Source: Gallionella sp. (GTDB taxonomy: Bacteria > Pseudomonadota > Gammaproteobacteria > Burkholderiales > Gallionellaceae). From it: 64,000 bases of DNA. Shown here in pieces: positions 49,321-58,912 of this stretch (positions are counted from its first letter, which is position 1; each line of letters opens with the position of its first letter). The stretch lies in NCBI GenBank assembly GCA_028710525.1, contig JAQTTY010000013.1, positions 1-64,000 of the forward strand, given 5' to 3'. The translations under genes were made by a program, and so were the position numbers. The notes beneath the pieces were generated by a model. It searched no databases. It was not told where the DNA came from and saw nothing but the letters and a program-made list of their open reading frames with translations.

Positions 49321-49809
49321 ATGGAAAAGATAAAACACTACTTCAAGACCTTCCTGCTGTTTGAGTTGCTCAAGGGTCTCGCGCTGACTGGACGTTATAT
49401 GTTCGCACGCAAGATTACTGTGCAATTTCCAGAAGAGAAGACTCCTCAGAGCAACCGTTTCCGTGGCTTGCATGCACAGCGTCGCTACGCCAACGGTGAA
49501 GAGCGTTGCATCGGTTGCAAACTCTGCGAGGCAGTCTGCCCAGCCTTGGCAATCAAGATTGAAGTCGCTGAGCGCGATGACGGTACTCGCCGCACCACCC
49601 AATATGACATCGATCTGACCAAGTGCATCTTCTGCGGTTTCTGCGAAGAATCATGCCCAGTCGATGCCATCGTCGAGACACGTATCTTCGAGTATCACGG
49701 TGAGAAGAAGGGCGATCTGTATTACACCAAGCCTATGTTGCTGGCTGTGGGTGATAAATACGAGGCGCAGATCGCCAAGGACCGCGCTGCGGATGCCAAA
49801 TACCGCTAG
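49321..49809 (+). CDS. nuoI: NADH dehydrogenase I subunit I
   Basis: The 8Fe ferredoxin-like subunit with clusters N6a and N6b, 162 aa. Two C-x2-C-x2-C-x3-C motifs are present: [14 protein letters not shown] and [14 protein letters not shown]. The N-terminal amphipathic helix ([19 protein letters not shown]) attaches it to the membrane arm. It is followed by nuoJ after 43 bp. Confidence 0.97.
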   Translation: MEKIKHYFKTFLLFELLKGLALTGRYMFARKITVQFPEEKTPQSNRFRGLHAQRRYANGEERCIGCKLCEAVCPALAIKIEVAERDDGTRRTTQYDIDLTKCIFCGFCEESCPVDAIVETRIFEYHGEKKGDLYYTKPMLLAVGDKYEAQIAKDRAADAKYR

Positions 49810-49852
49810 TCGCCTAAGCGCCACTTGCTCCTGACTTAAAGAGGGTAGATAG

Positions 49853-50467
49853 ATGAATTTTATGGATGTGGTGTTTTATGTGTTCGCGGCGCTGACCGTG
49901 TTCGCCGGCATGGGCGTGATCACTGCGCGCAACCCTGTCAATGCAGCATTGTTCTTGGTACTGGCCTTCTGTAGCTCGGCCGGTATCTGGATGTTGCTGG
50001 AAGCCGAGTTCCTCGCCATCGTTTTGGTGCTGGTCTATGTAGGTGCGGTGATGGTGCTGTTCCTGTTCGTGGTGATGATGCTGGATATCAATCTGGTGCG
50101 TCTGCGCGAAGGTTTCTGGCGCTGGTTCCCGTTCGGTGCGGGTCTGGCTGGTCTGATGGTGTTCGAGATGATCTACGTGCTGGGCGCACGTCAGACTTCT
50201 GATACTGGCGGAAATGTTGTGCATCCAGCCAACTACAGCAACACCAAAGAACTGGGTCGTTTGCTCTATACCGATTATGTTTACCCATTTGAGTTGGCAG
50301 CGGTCTTGCTATTGCTGGCGATGGTCGCCGCGATCGCGCTGACCTTGCGCCGCCGTGTCGGGGTTAAAACTCAAAACGTGAGTGACCAAGTACAGGTCAA
50401 AGCGGCAGACCGTGTGCGCATCGTCAAGTATATGCAAGACGGCAGCACCGATACGTCGGCCAAATAA
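49853..50467 (+). CDS. nuoJ: NADH dehydrogenase I subunit J
   Basis: Membrane subunit of the proton-pumping arm, 204 aa, with five TM segments. ITARNPVNAALFLVLAF and EAEFLAIVLVLVYVGAVMVLFLF carry the pi-bulge helix region of the family. The C-terminal soluble tail (about 35 residues) is polar and variable. nuoK follows after 43 bp. Confidence 0.94.
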   Translation: MNFMDVVFYVFAALTVFAGMGVITARNPVNAALFLVLAFCSSAGIWMLLEAEFLAIVLVLVYVGAVMVLFLFVVMMLDINLVRLREGFWRWFPFGAGLAGLMVFEMIYVLGARQTSDTGGNVVHPANYSNTKELGRLLYTDYVYPFELAAVLLLLAMVAAIALTLRRRVGVKTQNVSDQVQVKAADRVRIVKYMQDGSTDTSAK

Positions 50468-50510
50468 TCATAAGAACAAATAACCAAAATCTTAGGGGAG
50501 TGAAAATCGC

Positions 50511-50816
50511 ATGTTGACCCTGTCACATTATCTGGTACTAAGCGCGGTGCTGTTTGCCATTAGCGTGGTCGGTATCTTCCTCAACCGCAAGAATGTCATC
50601 GTGTTATTGATGTCCATCGAATTGATGCTGCTTGCGGTCAATACCAACTTTGTTGCTTTCTCGCACTATCTCAACGATACCGCGGGGCAAGTGTTCGTGT
50701 TCTTCATCCTGACAGTTGCTGCTGCTGAAGCTGCGATCGGCTTGGCGATCTTGGTCGTTCTGTTCCGTAATCTGCGCACCATTAACGTCGATGATCTCGG
50801 CGGCTTGAAAGGTTGA
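50511..50816 (+). CDS. nuoK: NADH dehydrogenase I subunit K
   Basis: Small Mrp-type membrane subunit, 101 aa with three TM helices. The two conserved membrane glutamates are in [13 protein letters not shown] and [13 protein letters not shown]. The ribosome site AGGGGAG lies upstream of the ATG. The stop is 4 bp before the nuoL ATG. Confidence 0.96.
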   Translation: MLTLSHYLVLSAVLFAISVVGIFLNRKNVIVLLMSIELMLLAVNTNFVAFSHYLNDTAGQVFVFFILTVAAAEAAIGLAILVVLFRNLRTINVDDLGGLKG

Positions 50817-50820
50817 TGTG

Positions 50821-52911
50821 ATGGATATTCAAACACTTTATCTTATCGTTCCGCTGGCTCCGCTGTTCGGCGCAATTTGCGCAGGTTTGTTCGGCAAATG
50901 GCTGGGCCGCAAGATGTCACATCGCATCACCATCGCGATGGTGGGTCTGTCCTTGTACGCAGCGGTTAAGATTTTCCTCGATGTGATGGATGGTCATAGT
51001 TTCGATGGTCCGGTCTATACCTGGTTCAATTCCGGCGGCACCTCGTTCCACGTTGGTTTCCTAATCGACAGACTCACTGCGGTGATGATGCTAGTTGTGA
51101 CTTCCGTTTCCTTGATGGTGCATATCTACACCATAGGCTATATGGAAGAAGATGACGGCTATCAGCGTTTCTTCAGCTACATCTCGCTGTTCACCTTCTC
51201 CATGCTGATGTTGGTAATGGCAAACAACTTCATGCAGTTGTTCTTCGGTTGGGAAGCGGTGGGTCTGGTTTCCTATCTGCTGATTGGTTTCTGGTATAAA
51301 CGTCCCACAGCCATCTACGCCAACCTCAAGGCTTTCTTGGTCAATCGTGTCGGTGACTTCGGATTCATCCTTGGTATCGGTTTGGTATTGATGGTGTTCG
51401 GTACGCTGAACTACGCCGATGTGTTCGCCAATGTAGCGGCACATGCCGACGACATCGCCCCTATAGGTGGCATGCACGTCAATATGATTACTGCGATCTG
51501 TATCCTGCTGTTCATCGGCGCGATGGGTAAATCTGCACAGTTCCCCTTGCACGTATGGTTGCCTGATTCTATGGAAGGCCCGACACCGATCTCCGCACTG
51601 ATCCACGCGGCGACCATGGTGACTGCCGGTATCTTCATGGTGTCACGTATGTCACCTATGTTTGAACTATCTGACACCGCCCTGTCCTTTGTCATGATCA
51701 TCGGTGCGATTACCGCACTTTTTATGGGTTTCTTAGGCATCATCCAGAACGACATCAAGCGCGTCATCGCATACTCCACCTTGTCTCAGCTGGGTTATAT
51801 GACTGTAGCCTTGGGTGCATCTGCATACTCAGTGGCGATCTTCCATCTGATGACACATGCGTTCTTCAAAGCCTTGCTGTTCTTGGGCGCAGGTAGCGTC
51901 ATCATGGGTATGCATCACGATCAAGACATCCGCAATATGGGAGGTCTGCGCAAATACATGCCCATCACTTGGATCACTTCCTTGATCGGCTCTTTAGCGC
52001 TGATCGGTACTCCTTTCTTCTCCGGCTTCTACTCGAAGGACAGCATCATCGAGGCAGTGGAGTATTCGCATCTCCCCGGTTCCGGCTTTGCTTACTTTGC
52101 AGTGGTAGCGGGTGTGTTCATCACGGCCTTCTATTCTTTCCGTATGTACTTCCTGGTGTTCCACGGTGAAGAGCGTTTCGGTAAAGCGCATGCACACGAT
52201 GAGCATCCTTCGACTAGCTCAGGACATACGGTGGCAGCCGATGCACAGGCACACGATGCTCATGACAGCCACGCAGATGCACATGACGACTATGCCGAGG
52301 AAGATGAGCACGAGCATCACGGACTGGCTCCTGGTCAAAAACCTCACGAGACGCCTTGGGTCGTTTGGTTGCCCCTGGTGCTGCTGGCGATTCCATCGGT
52401 AGTTATTGGCTATATTGCAGTTGAGCCTATGTTGTTTGGCAACTACTTCAAGGAAGCAATCTACATCGCCGAACATCATGAAGCGCTGGCACATATGAAT
52501 GCAGAGTTCAATGGTGCATTCGACATGGCATTTCATTCGCTTCTCAGCCTGCCATTCTTCTTGGCTTTGGCTGGTGTCGCCAGTTCATGGTTCTTCTATA
52601 TGAAGCGTCCAGATATTCCTGCGGCTATCCAGAAGCGCTTCCAGTGGATCTACACATTACTGGACAACAAGTATTACTTCGACCGTTTCAACGACTGGTT
52701 CTTTGCCGGTGGCGCACGTGGTGCGAGTACCTTCCTGTCACGCTTTGGCGACAAGGTACTGATAGACGGTCTGCTGGTGAACGGTTCAGCGAATCTGGTG
52801 GGCAAGATCTCCGGTATCGTGCGACGCTTCCAGTCGGGCTATATCTACCATTACGCGTTCACCATGATCACCGGTGTGTTCGTATTGTTGACTATACGTA
52901 ATTGGTTCTAA
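50821..52911 (+). CDS. nuoL: NADH dehydrogenase I subunit L with an extended His-rich loop
   Basis: The distal antiporter-like proton pump, 696 aa against about 613 in E. coli. The ATG at 50821 is taken over the GTG just before it. Conserved parts include FFGWEAVGLVSYLLIGFWY, KSAQFPLHVWLPDSMEGPTPISALIHAATMVTAG and the C-terminal lateral helix region. Most of the extra length is a hydrophilic loop at about residues 448-510 rich in His, Asp and Glu (HAHDEH, HDAHDSHADAHDDY, EHEHHG), which contains a stretch read as PSTSSGHT that looks like a dispersed repeat (see the repeat feature). The loop should lie outside the membrane core and is unlikely to affect pumping. Confidence 0.95.
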   Translation: MDIQTLYLIVPLAPLFGAICAGLFGKWLGRKMSHRITIAMVGLSLYAAVKIFLDVMDGHSFDGPVYTWFNSGGTSFHVGFLIDRLTAVMMLVVTSVSLMVHIYTIGYMEEDDGYQRFFSYISLFTFSMLMLVMANNFMQLFFGWEAVGLVSYLLIGFWYKRPTAIYANLKAFLVNRVGDFGFILGIGLVLMVFGTLNYADVFANVAAHADDIAPIGGMHVNMITAICILLFIGAMGKSAQFPLHVWLPDSMEGPTPISALIHAATMVTAGIFMVSRMSPMFELSDTALSFVMIIGAITALFMGFLGIIQNDIKRVIAYSTLSQLGYMTVALGASAYSVAIFHLMTHAFFKALLFLGAGSVIMGMHHDQDIRNMGGLRKYMPITWITSLIGSLALIGTPFFSGFYSKDSIIEAVEYSHLPGSGFAYFAVVAGVFITAFYSFRMYFLVFHGEERFGKAHAHDEHPSTSSGHTVAADAQAHDAHDSHADAHDDYAEEDEHEHHGLAPGQKPHETPWVVWLPLVLLAIPSVVIGYIAVEPMLFGNYFKEAIYIAEHHEALAHMNAEFNGAFDMAFHSLLSLPFFLALAGVASSWFFYMKRPDIPAAIQKRFQWIYTLLDNKYYFDRFNDWFFAGGARGASTFLSRFGDKVLIDGLLVNGSANLVGKISGIVRRFQSGYIYHYAFTMITGVFVLLTIRNWF
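52206..52232 (+). repeat. Dispersed-repeat-like sequence inside nuoL
   Basis: The segment TCCTTCGACTAGCTCAGGAC (start of the 27-base stretch) closely resembles the TTCGAC-AGCTCAGG repeat that is scattered through many proteobacterial genomes. Here it is read in frame as PSTSSGHT within the His-rich loop of nuoL. Only this copy was found by eye in the window. Confidence 0.55.
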
Positions 52912-52928
52912 GCGCAGGTTATGAGCTG

Positions 52929-52977
52929 GCTTGCATGAGGACTATGAGCCGCATGCAAGCGTGTCGGGAAACACCCG
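52929..52977 (+). other. Two hairpins between nuoL and nuoM
   Basis: GCTTGCATG (52929-52937) and CATGCAAGC (52952-52960) form a perfect 9-bp stem, and CGGG (52965-52968) with CCCG (52974-52977) a second small one. The 94-bp gap is the largest inside the nuo operon. No T-run follows, so processing or mRNA stability is more likely than termination. Confidence 0.5.
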
Positions 52978-53005
52978 GCCTACTTTTAAGTGAAGGAATA
53001 TCAGC

Positions 53006-54493
53006 ATGATTTTTGGATTACCCGTCATTAGTGTCGCCATCTGGCTACCCATCGTCTTTGGCGTATTGGTACTGGCGACCGGCAACGATAAAAACGCACC
53101 GTTGGCACGCATCTTGGCCTTAGTCGGAGGTGTTCTCGGCTTTCTGGTGACCTTGCCGCTGTATATCGGCTTCGATGTCACCACCAGTGCGATGCAGTTT
53201 GAAGAGATGCATAACTGGATCAACCGTTTCAACATTCACTACCACTTGGGTGTAGATGGTATCTCGATGTTGTTCATCCTGCTCAACAGCTTCTTCACTC
53301 CATTGGTTGTGCTGGCCGGTTGGAAGGTGATCGAGAAGCGTGTGGCGCAATACATGGCGGCATTCCTGATCATGTCCGGTATCGTCAATGGCGTGTTCGC
53401 GGCATTGGACTCCATCCTTTTCTACGTCTTCTGGGAAGCGATGTTGATCCCGATGTTCATCATCATCGGTGTGTGGGGTGGGCCTAACCGCGTGTACGCG
53501 GCGATGAAATTCTTCCTCTACACCTTGCTTGGCTCATTGCTGATGCTGGTTTCGCTGATCTATCTGTACAACCTGAGTGGCGGTAGCTTCAGTATCTTGG
53601 ACTTCCAGCAACTGGGACACATCCCGATGCAGGCGCAGATTCTGATCTTCATCGCATTCTTCTTCGCCTTTGCGGTGAAGGTGCCGATGTTCCCTGTGCA
53701 CACTTGGTTGCCGGACGCTCACGTGGAAGCGCCTACCGGCGGTTCTGTGGTGCTGGCCGCAATTATGTTGAAGGTGGGTGCTTACGGATTCCTGCGTTTC
53801 TCTATGCCTATCACTCCAGATGCTAGCCATAAGCTCGCTGGCGTGATGATCGCGCTGTCCTTGATCGCTATTGTGTACATCGGACTGGTGGCATTGAAAC
53901 AGTCCGACATGAAAAAGCTGGTAGCTTATTCATCTATCTCACACATGGGTTTCGTGACCTTGGGCTTCTTCATCTTTAACGCCTATGGTATGGAAGGCGC
54001 GATAATGCAGATGTTGTCGCACGGCTTCGTTGCTGGCGCACTATTCCTCTGTATCGGTGTGTTGTATGACCGCGTGCATTCTCGTGAGATTTCCGCATAC
54101 GGTGGTGTGGCTAACAAGATGCCTGTGTTTGCAGCCTTCTTCATGCTGTTTGCCATGGCTAACAGTGGCCTGCCCGGTACTAGTGCTTTCGTCGGTGAGT
54201 TCATGGTCATCATGGGCGCAGTCAAGGTCAACTTCTGGTACGCCTTCGCCGCAGCTAGCACGCTGATCTTTGGCGCGGCTTACACACTGTGGATGTACAA
54301 GCGCGTGATCTTTGGCGCGGTGGCTAACCATCATGTGGCCGAACTGACCGATATCAACGGTCGCGAGAAACTGATTTTCATCATCCTCGCGATATTCGTG
54401 TTGGGCATGGGTGTCTATCCATTGCCGTTCGGTGAGATATTGCATGTATCAGTGAATGACTTGCTGATACATATGACTCAATCCAAGCTGTAA
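53006..54493 (+). CDS. nuoM: NADH dehydrogenase I subunit M
   Basis: Antiporter-like proton-pumping subunit, 495 aa with about 14 TM segments. The essential Glu lies in FYVFWEAMLIPMFIIIG and the Lys in AFAVKVPMFPVHTWLPDAHVEAPTGGSV-type helix 7 (seen as VKVPMFPVHTWLPDAH). SDMKKLVAYSSISHMGFV is the conserved TM loop. The ribosome site GAAGGAA precedes the ATG. nuoN follows after 26 bp. Confidence 0.97.
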   Translation: MIFGLPVISVAIWLPIVFGVLVLATGNDKNAPLARILALVGGVLGFLVTLPLYIGFDVTTSAMQFEEMHNWINRFNIHYHLGVDGISMLFILLNSFFTPLVVLAGWKVIEKRVAQYMAAFLIMSGIVNGVFAALDSILFYVFWEAMLIPMFIIIGVWGGPNRVYAAMKFFLYTLLGSLLMLVSLIYLYNLSGGSFSILDFQQLGHIPMQAQILIFIAFFFAFAVKVPMFPVHTWLPDAHVEAPTGGSVVLAAIMLKVGAYGFLRFSMPITPDASHKLAGVMIALSLIAIVYIGLVALKQSDMKKLVAYSSISHMGFVTLGFFIFNAYGMEGAIMQMLSHGFVAGALFLCIGVLYDRVHSREISAYGGVANKMPVFAAFFMLFAMANSGLPGTSAFVGEFMVIMGAVKVNFWYAFAAASTLIFGAAYTLWMYKRVIFGAVANHHVAELTDINGREKLIFIILAIFVLGMGVYPLPFGEILHVSVNDLLIHMTQSKL

Positions 54494-54519
54494 GCCAAGA
54501 AGTAGCTTAAGAGGTGAAT

Positions 54520-55971
54520 ATGAATTTGATGGCCGATTTGATGCCCGCAGCAGCAGAGATCTTCTTGCTGGGGATGTTGTGTGTGATCTTGATCGTGGAT
54601 CTGTTGCTCAGTGAGAACAACAAGATCTATACCTATCTGATGGTGCAAGCTACCCTGTTGGGCTGCTCATTGATCACCGTGGGTACGCATACCAATGGCG
54701 TGGTGTACGCATTCCACAATATGTATGTGGACGACTTGATGTCAGACGTGCTCAAGCTGCTGACTTATCTGGCGGTCGCCATGATGATGGTCTACTCACG
54801 CCAATATCTGATACTGCGTGGTTTGTTCACCGGTGAGTTCATGGTCTTGGCCTTGTTCGCTCTGTTGGGTATGAACGTGATGATTTCCGCTAACAATTTC
54901 GTGACCTTGTACCTCGGTCTGGAATTGCTGTCTCTGGCGCTCTACGCCATGGTTGCATTGCAACGTGATTCTGCCGTAGCGACTGAAGCCGCGATGAAGT
55001 ATTTCATCTTGGGGGCGCTGGCTTCTGGTTTGCTCTTGTACGGCATGTCCATGTTGTATGGCGCGACTGGTTCGCTGGATCTGAATGCTATCTCCGATGC
55101 GATCAAGCATGGCGTACCGAACAAATCTTTGCTGGCTTTTGGTCTGGTATTCATCGTCTCCGGTTTGGCGTTCAAGCTGGGTGTCGTGCCTTTCCATATG
55201 TGGATCCCCGACGTGTATCACGGCGCGCCTACCCCTATGACCATGTTGATCGGCTCCGCACCAAAGCTGGCTGCATTCGCCTTCACCGCACGTATCTTGG
55301 TAGAAGGTCTGCAACCGCTGATGCATGACTGGTCCAGTATGCTCATCATCATGGCCGTCGCATCGATGGCTTTGGGAAATCTGAGCGCGATTGCCCAGAC
55401 CAATCTGAAACGCATGTTCGCTTACTCGACCATCTCGCACATGGGCTTCCTGATTCTAGGTTTCATCGGTGGCGGTATCGAGGGCTACGGTTCAGCCATG
55501 TTCTACGCTGTGGTCTATGTGCTGATGACACTGGGTGGCTTCGGCATGATCATGCTGTTGTCGCGTGCCGGTTTCGAAGCAGACACTTTGAACGACTTCA
55601 AAGGCCTGAATCAGCGTAGTCCTTGGTTGGCTTTCATGATGTTGTTGCTGATGTTCTCCATGGCAGGTGTACCCCCTACCGTGGGCTTCTACGCCAAGTT
55701 CTCGGTGCTGAATGCGATCGTGCAGACCGGCCACACTTGGTTGGCGGTGACGGCGGTGATGTTCTCTCTGATAGGTGCGTTCTACTATCTACGTATCGTC
55801 AAGCTGATGTACTTCGATGCACCGGAGAGCCACGAGCCTATCAATGTCGGTTTGGATAGTGCATTCCTGATCAGCTTCAACGGTCTGGGTGTGCTCGCTT
55901 TGGGCATGATGCCCGGCATGCTGATGTCTATTTGTGCAGTGTCGGTGCAGCAGTCGTTGCTATTGCATTAA
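54520..55971 (+). CDS. nuoN: NADH dehydrogenase I subunit N
   Basis: The third antiporter-like subunit, 483 aa from the ATG at 54520 with AAGAGG upstream (a GTG two codons earlier is inferior). Conserved blocks are [17 protein letters not shown] with the membrane Glu, [23 protein letters not shown] with the Lys, and [20 protein letters not shown]. It is the last nuo gene; no terminator follows, and an adenylate cyclase begins 21 bp later. Confidence 0.97.
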   Translation: MNLMADLMPAAAEIFLLGMLCVILIVDLLLSENNKIYTYLMVQATLLGCSLITVGTHTNGVVYAFHNMYVDDLMSDVLKLLTYLAVAMMMVYSRQYLILRGLFTGEFMVLALFALLGMNVMISANNFVTLYLGLELLSLALYAMVALQRDSAVATEAAMKYFILGALASGLLLYGMSMLYGATGSLDLNAISDAIKHGVPNKSLLAFGLVFIVSGLAFKLGVVPFHMWIPDVYHGAPTPMTMLIGSAPKLAAFAFTARILVEGLQPLMHDWSSMLIIMAVASMALGNLSAIAQTNLKRMFAYSTISHMGFLILGFIGGGIEGYGSAMFYAVVYVLMTLGGFGMIMLLSRAGFEADTLNDFKGLNQRSPWLAFMMLLLMFSMAGVPPTVGFYAKFSVLNAIVQTGHTWLAVTAVMFSLIGAFYYLRIVKLMYFDAPESHEPINVGLDSAFLISFNGLGVLALGMMPGMLMSICAVSVQQSLLLH

Positions 55972-55992
55972 AGAGTCTGTACGGTGTGCTGA

Positions 55993-57312
55993 ATGAACTC
56001 CACAGTACATAACACGCATACCACAGAGTCGTTGAGCTCCTCAGTCGTACAACGTTTTCGTCTAGTCGTAGTCTCGGCATGTTCGCTGGCCATGAGTCTC
56101 TCCCTGTTGGGATGGCTCATGGTCAGTTTGCATTTGGCGGTAGAGTTCTACTGGCAGGGCATCGCACTCTGCATCTCGATTTCCTTTGCAAGCTTCGCTC
56201 ATTATGCCTACGCGCGTAACTTCCAAGTGTTGCGCCGCATACAACTGTTATACCTGCTGCTCGTGCCCTTAGTTGCCCAACTTAGTTTGGAGAGCGGTAA
56301 TGTAAGCGGCATCATTCTGTGGTCCTTCCTTGCACCGGTATCGGTGTCCATGATCGCAGCTCGCGAAGAGCGGCATGCCCTGTATTGGCTGGGATCATAT
56401 GTGCTAGTGGTCCTCGCATCCTTCCTGCTTGCGCCGCTACTCGGGCATGGCTCCCAATATGCCACCGACATAATCGTCAGTAATATGCTACCGGGGAATA
56501 TCGCGCTGTTCACCTGTGTGCTGACCTTTGCCTTGTATTACTCATTGCGTCATCGCACCGAGATCAATCAGCTGCGCAAACAACAATATTTCAATCTGCA
56601 AGATCAACACACCCAACTCAATAGCGAGACTGCACGTAAAGACATCCTGCTGGGCAGCGTGCTTCCTGCACGTATCGCAAAGCGTATGCTAGCGGGCAGT
56701 GAGATGATCGCCGACGGTCACTCTGATGTGACAGTGATGTTCGCCGACATCGTGGGTTTCACCAAGCTGGCGGACAGCATGTCACCCAAACAGATCGTGC
56801 GTCTGCTCAACCAACTGTTCTCAGGTTACGACGAGATCGCCGAGCGTCACGGTTTGGAAAAGATCAAGACCATAGGCGATGCCTTCCTCGCCGTGGGGGG
56901 ATTAGAAAACAGCGACCATACAGACTATGTAGCCGCGACGTTACGGGCGGCACAGGACTTTCAGAACTTTCTACGCGAGCAGACCCAAGGGCAGTTCAAT
57001 AATAGTGGACTAGATATCCATATCGGTATCGCAACCGGGCCCATAGCAGCGGGGGTGATAGGCAAGATACGTCAGACCTATGACATCTGGGGGAATACGG
57101 TGAATCTTGCTAGCCGTTTGGCAGACAAAGCCACGGCAGGTCAGATACTGGTAGACACAGCCACGTACAAACGCGTCGCTAAGCAATTCGAGTTCAGCGA
57201 AGAAGAGCAGATGACGCTCAAAGGTGGACTCGAAATGAATGTGTACCGACTTAACAACAGTGGGATTAGACGCACACCGGACGAAGGTAACATATACAAG
57301 CTGCATGCTTAA
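55993..57312 (+). CDS. Membrane class III adenylate cyclase
   Basis: A 439-aa protein with six TM helices (about residues 24-185), a short linker coil (EINQLRKQQYFNLQDQHTQL-type) and a C-terminal class III cyclase domain (about 240-430). Catalytic residues are complete: metal-binding Asp252 (MFADIVGFTKLAD) and Asp296 (KTIGDAFLAVGG), adenine-selecting Lys292 and Asp364 (TYDIWGNTVNLASR), and transition-state Asn371 and Arg375. The Lys/Asp pair indicates ATP, hence cAMP. It resembles CyaC-type transmembrane cyclases without HAMP or CHASE2. It starts 21 bp after nuoN with no terminator between, so it is probably an extension of the nuo transcript. Confidence 0.92.
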   Translation: MNSTVHNTHTTESLSSSVVQRFRLVVVSACSLAMSLSLLGWLMVSLHLAVEFYWQGIALCISISFASFAHYAYARNFQVLRRIQLLYLLLVPLVAQLSLESGNVSGIILWSFLAPVSVSMIAAREERHALYWLGSYVLVVLASFLLAPLLGHGSQYATDIIVSNMLPGNIALFTCVLTFALYYSLRHRTEINQLRKQQYFNLQDQHTQLNSETARKDILLGSVLPARIAKRMLAGSEMIADGHSDVTVMFADIVGFTKLADSMSPKQIVRLLNQLFSGYDEIAERHGLEKIKTIGDAFLAVGGLENSDHTDYVAATLRAAQDFQNFLREQTQGQFNNSGLDIHIGIATGPIAAGVIGKIRQTYDIWGNTVNLASRLADKATAGQILVDTATYKRVAKQFEFSEEEQMTLKGGLEMNVYRLNNSGIRRTPDEGNIYKLHA

Positions 57313-57331
57313 AAAGCTAAGTTGCTACAGG

Positions 57332-57356
57332 CTCCCGCGCAGTGCGGGAGTTTTTT
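57332..57356 (+). terminator. Rho-independent terminator after the adenylate cyclase
   Basis: CTCCCGC (57332-57338) pairs with GCGGGAG (57344-57350) around a 5-base loop, followed by six T (57351-57356). It likely ends the nuo-cyclase transcript. Confidence 0.88.
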
Positions 57357-57409
57357 GTTGGTGTAACACAAACGTGTCAGAATGCCTTGAGTGTAAATAG
57401 GAGCGTGTG

Positions 57410-57826
57410 ATGGAGAGTCATTGGATGTGGTGGTTGGCCGCTATCTTTCTGGTCATCGCGGAGATGTTCAGCGGAACATTCTATCTGCTGGCATTGGCGG
57501 TTGGGCTTGCTGCAGCGGGTGTCGCTGCCTTTGTCGGTGTAGCGGCGAATGGTCAGGCATTGACGGCTGCTTTGCTGTGCACTATCAGCGTCGTCGCACT
57601 ATATTTTTGGAAGCGCAAAGCTGCACCGGCAGTCGAGCAGAGCAACTTCAGCTACGACATCGGTCAGACCGTACATATCGCCAGTTGGTCAGATGAGCGT
57701 CACGCACGGGTTAATTATCGTGGCGCGGAATGGGATGCACGGTTAGTTGAGGGCGTTGCTAGCGATGCAACTAAGACTGAGTGGCGCATCAAAGAGATAT
57801 TAGGTTCGTTGTTGATCATAGAGTAG
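57410..57826 (+). CDS. NfeD-like membrane protein
   Basis: A 138-aa short NfeD protein: two or three N-terminal TM helices (WMWWLAAIFLVIAEMFSGTFYLLAL and a second block to residue 68), then an OB-fold domain (about 80-138, with IGQTVHIASW and RVNYRGAEWDARL). The ATG at 57410 is taken over the GTG one codon earlier. Short NfeD proteins work with the neighbouring SPFH protein; here that gene starts 8 bp later. The role is membrane organisation or quality control by association. Confidence 0.88.
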   Translation: MESHWMWWLAAIFLVIAEMFSGTFYLLALAVGLAAAGVAAFVGVAANGQALTAALLCTISVVALYFWKRKAAPAVEQSNFSYDIGQTVHIASWSDERHARVNYRGAEWDARLVEGVASDATKTEWRIKEILGSLLIIE

Positions 57827-57834
57827 GGGGAAGC

Positions 57835-58740
57835 ATGGATAGCATCGTAATAGGATTAGTAATCTTCGCGGCATTTTTGGCCTTTCAGACCATCAAAATC
57901 GTGCCGCAGCAGAACGCCTGGGTGATAGAGCGCTTTGGTAAATTCAATCGCACACTCGAGCCTGGCTTGAACATCGTCATCCCCTTTATGGATAGGGTCG
58001 CTTACAAGCATAGGCTCACTGAATTTCCCATCGACATCGCGCCGCAAGTCTGTATCACCCGTGACAATACTCAGGTGCAAGTAGATGGTGTGTTGTATTA
58101 CCAAGTGACTGATGCGGCACGTGCTAGCTATGGCACATCCAACTATCTAGCGGCCATCACCATGCTGGCGCAGACTGCCTTGCGTTCGGAGTGCGGTAAA
58201 CGTGATCTGGATAAATTGCTGGAAGACCGCGATGCCATCAACCGTACCGTGGTGTTCGCACTGGACGAGGCCAGCCCCAACTGGGGCGTGAAGGTATTGC
58301 GCTACGAGATCAAGGACATCACGCCGCCGCAGCAAGTGCTTGCCTCTATGCAGAAGCAGATCACCGCTGAGCGCGAGAAGCGCGCCCTAATCGCACAATC
58401 AGAAGGTAAGAAGCAAGAAGAGATCAATCTCGCCGAAGGTTTGATGACAGCCTCGATACGCGAATCAGAGGGTACGCGTCAAGCTTCTATCAACAACGCA
58501 CAAGGTGAAGCAGAAGCCATTCTGTTGGTGGCAAAAGCCACTGCAGAGTCGATACGCGTGGTGGCCGAAGCGATACAGAGCGACGGCGGCATGACTGCCG
58601 TTAACCTCAAGGTTGCCGAACGCTTCGTCGATGCCTTTGGCAATATCGCCAAGCAAGGCAACACCATGATCATTCCTGGCAACGCAGCTGATATCGCAGG
58701 ACTCGTTGCTACGGCTATGCAAGTGGTGAAGAAGACCTAA
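57835..58740 (+). CDS. SPFH/Band 7 (stomatin-like) membrane protein, QmcA type
   Basis: A 301-aa protein from the ATG at 57835, with AGGGGGAAG upstream. One N-terminal TM (IVIGLVIFAAFLAFQTI) precedes an SPFH domain with VPQQNAWVIERFGKF and GLNIVIPFMDRVAYKH, followed by a long coiled coil rich in Ala/Glu (QITAEREKRALIAQSEGKKQEEI-type, about residues 205-270). It should oligomerise at the cytoplasmic membrane, often around FtsH-type proteases. It is coupled to the NfeD gene. Confidence 0.92.
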   Translation: MDSIVIGLVIFAAFLAFQTIKIVPQQNAWVIERFGKFNRTLEPGLNIVIPFMDRVAYKHRLTEFPIDIAPQVCITRDNTQVQVDGVLYYQVTDAARASYGTSNYLAAITMLAQTALRSECGKRDLDKLLEDRDAINRTVVFALDEASPNWGVKVLRYEIKDITPPQQVLASMQKQITAEREKRALIAQSEGKKQEEINLAEGLMTASIRESEGTRQASINNAQGEAEAILLVAKATAESIRVVAEAIQSDGGMTAVNLKVAERFVDAFGNIAKQGNTMIIPGNAADIAGLVATAMQVVKKT

Positions 58741-58912
58741 CGAGCAAACTACTTGTCCACTAAAGACCCGAAGTGGGTTAGGCAGGTATTTCGCTGTTAG
58801 GCGAAAACTCGCAAAAAGCACGAACAAAATTTATTGATTCACAAGAATTTGAGCTGTGGTGAATTATGTATCTGTAGTGGAAGCGGTTTTTAGACAATAT
58901 TGAAAGTCTGCA

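Noticed and set aside
58741..58912. Small hairpin (TTTCGC/GCGAAA at about 58790) after the SPFH gene as a terminator
   Set aside because: Six base pairs and no T-run on either strand; nothing else was recognised in this 172-bp gap.
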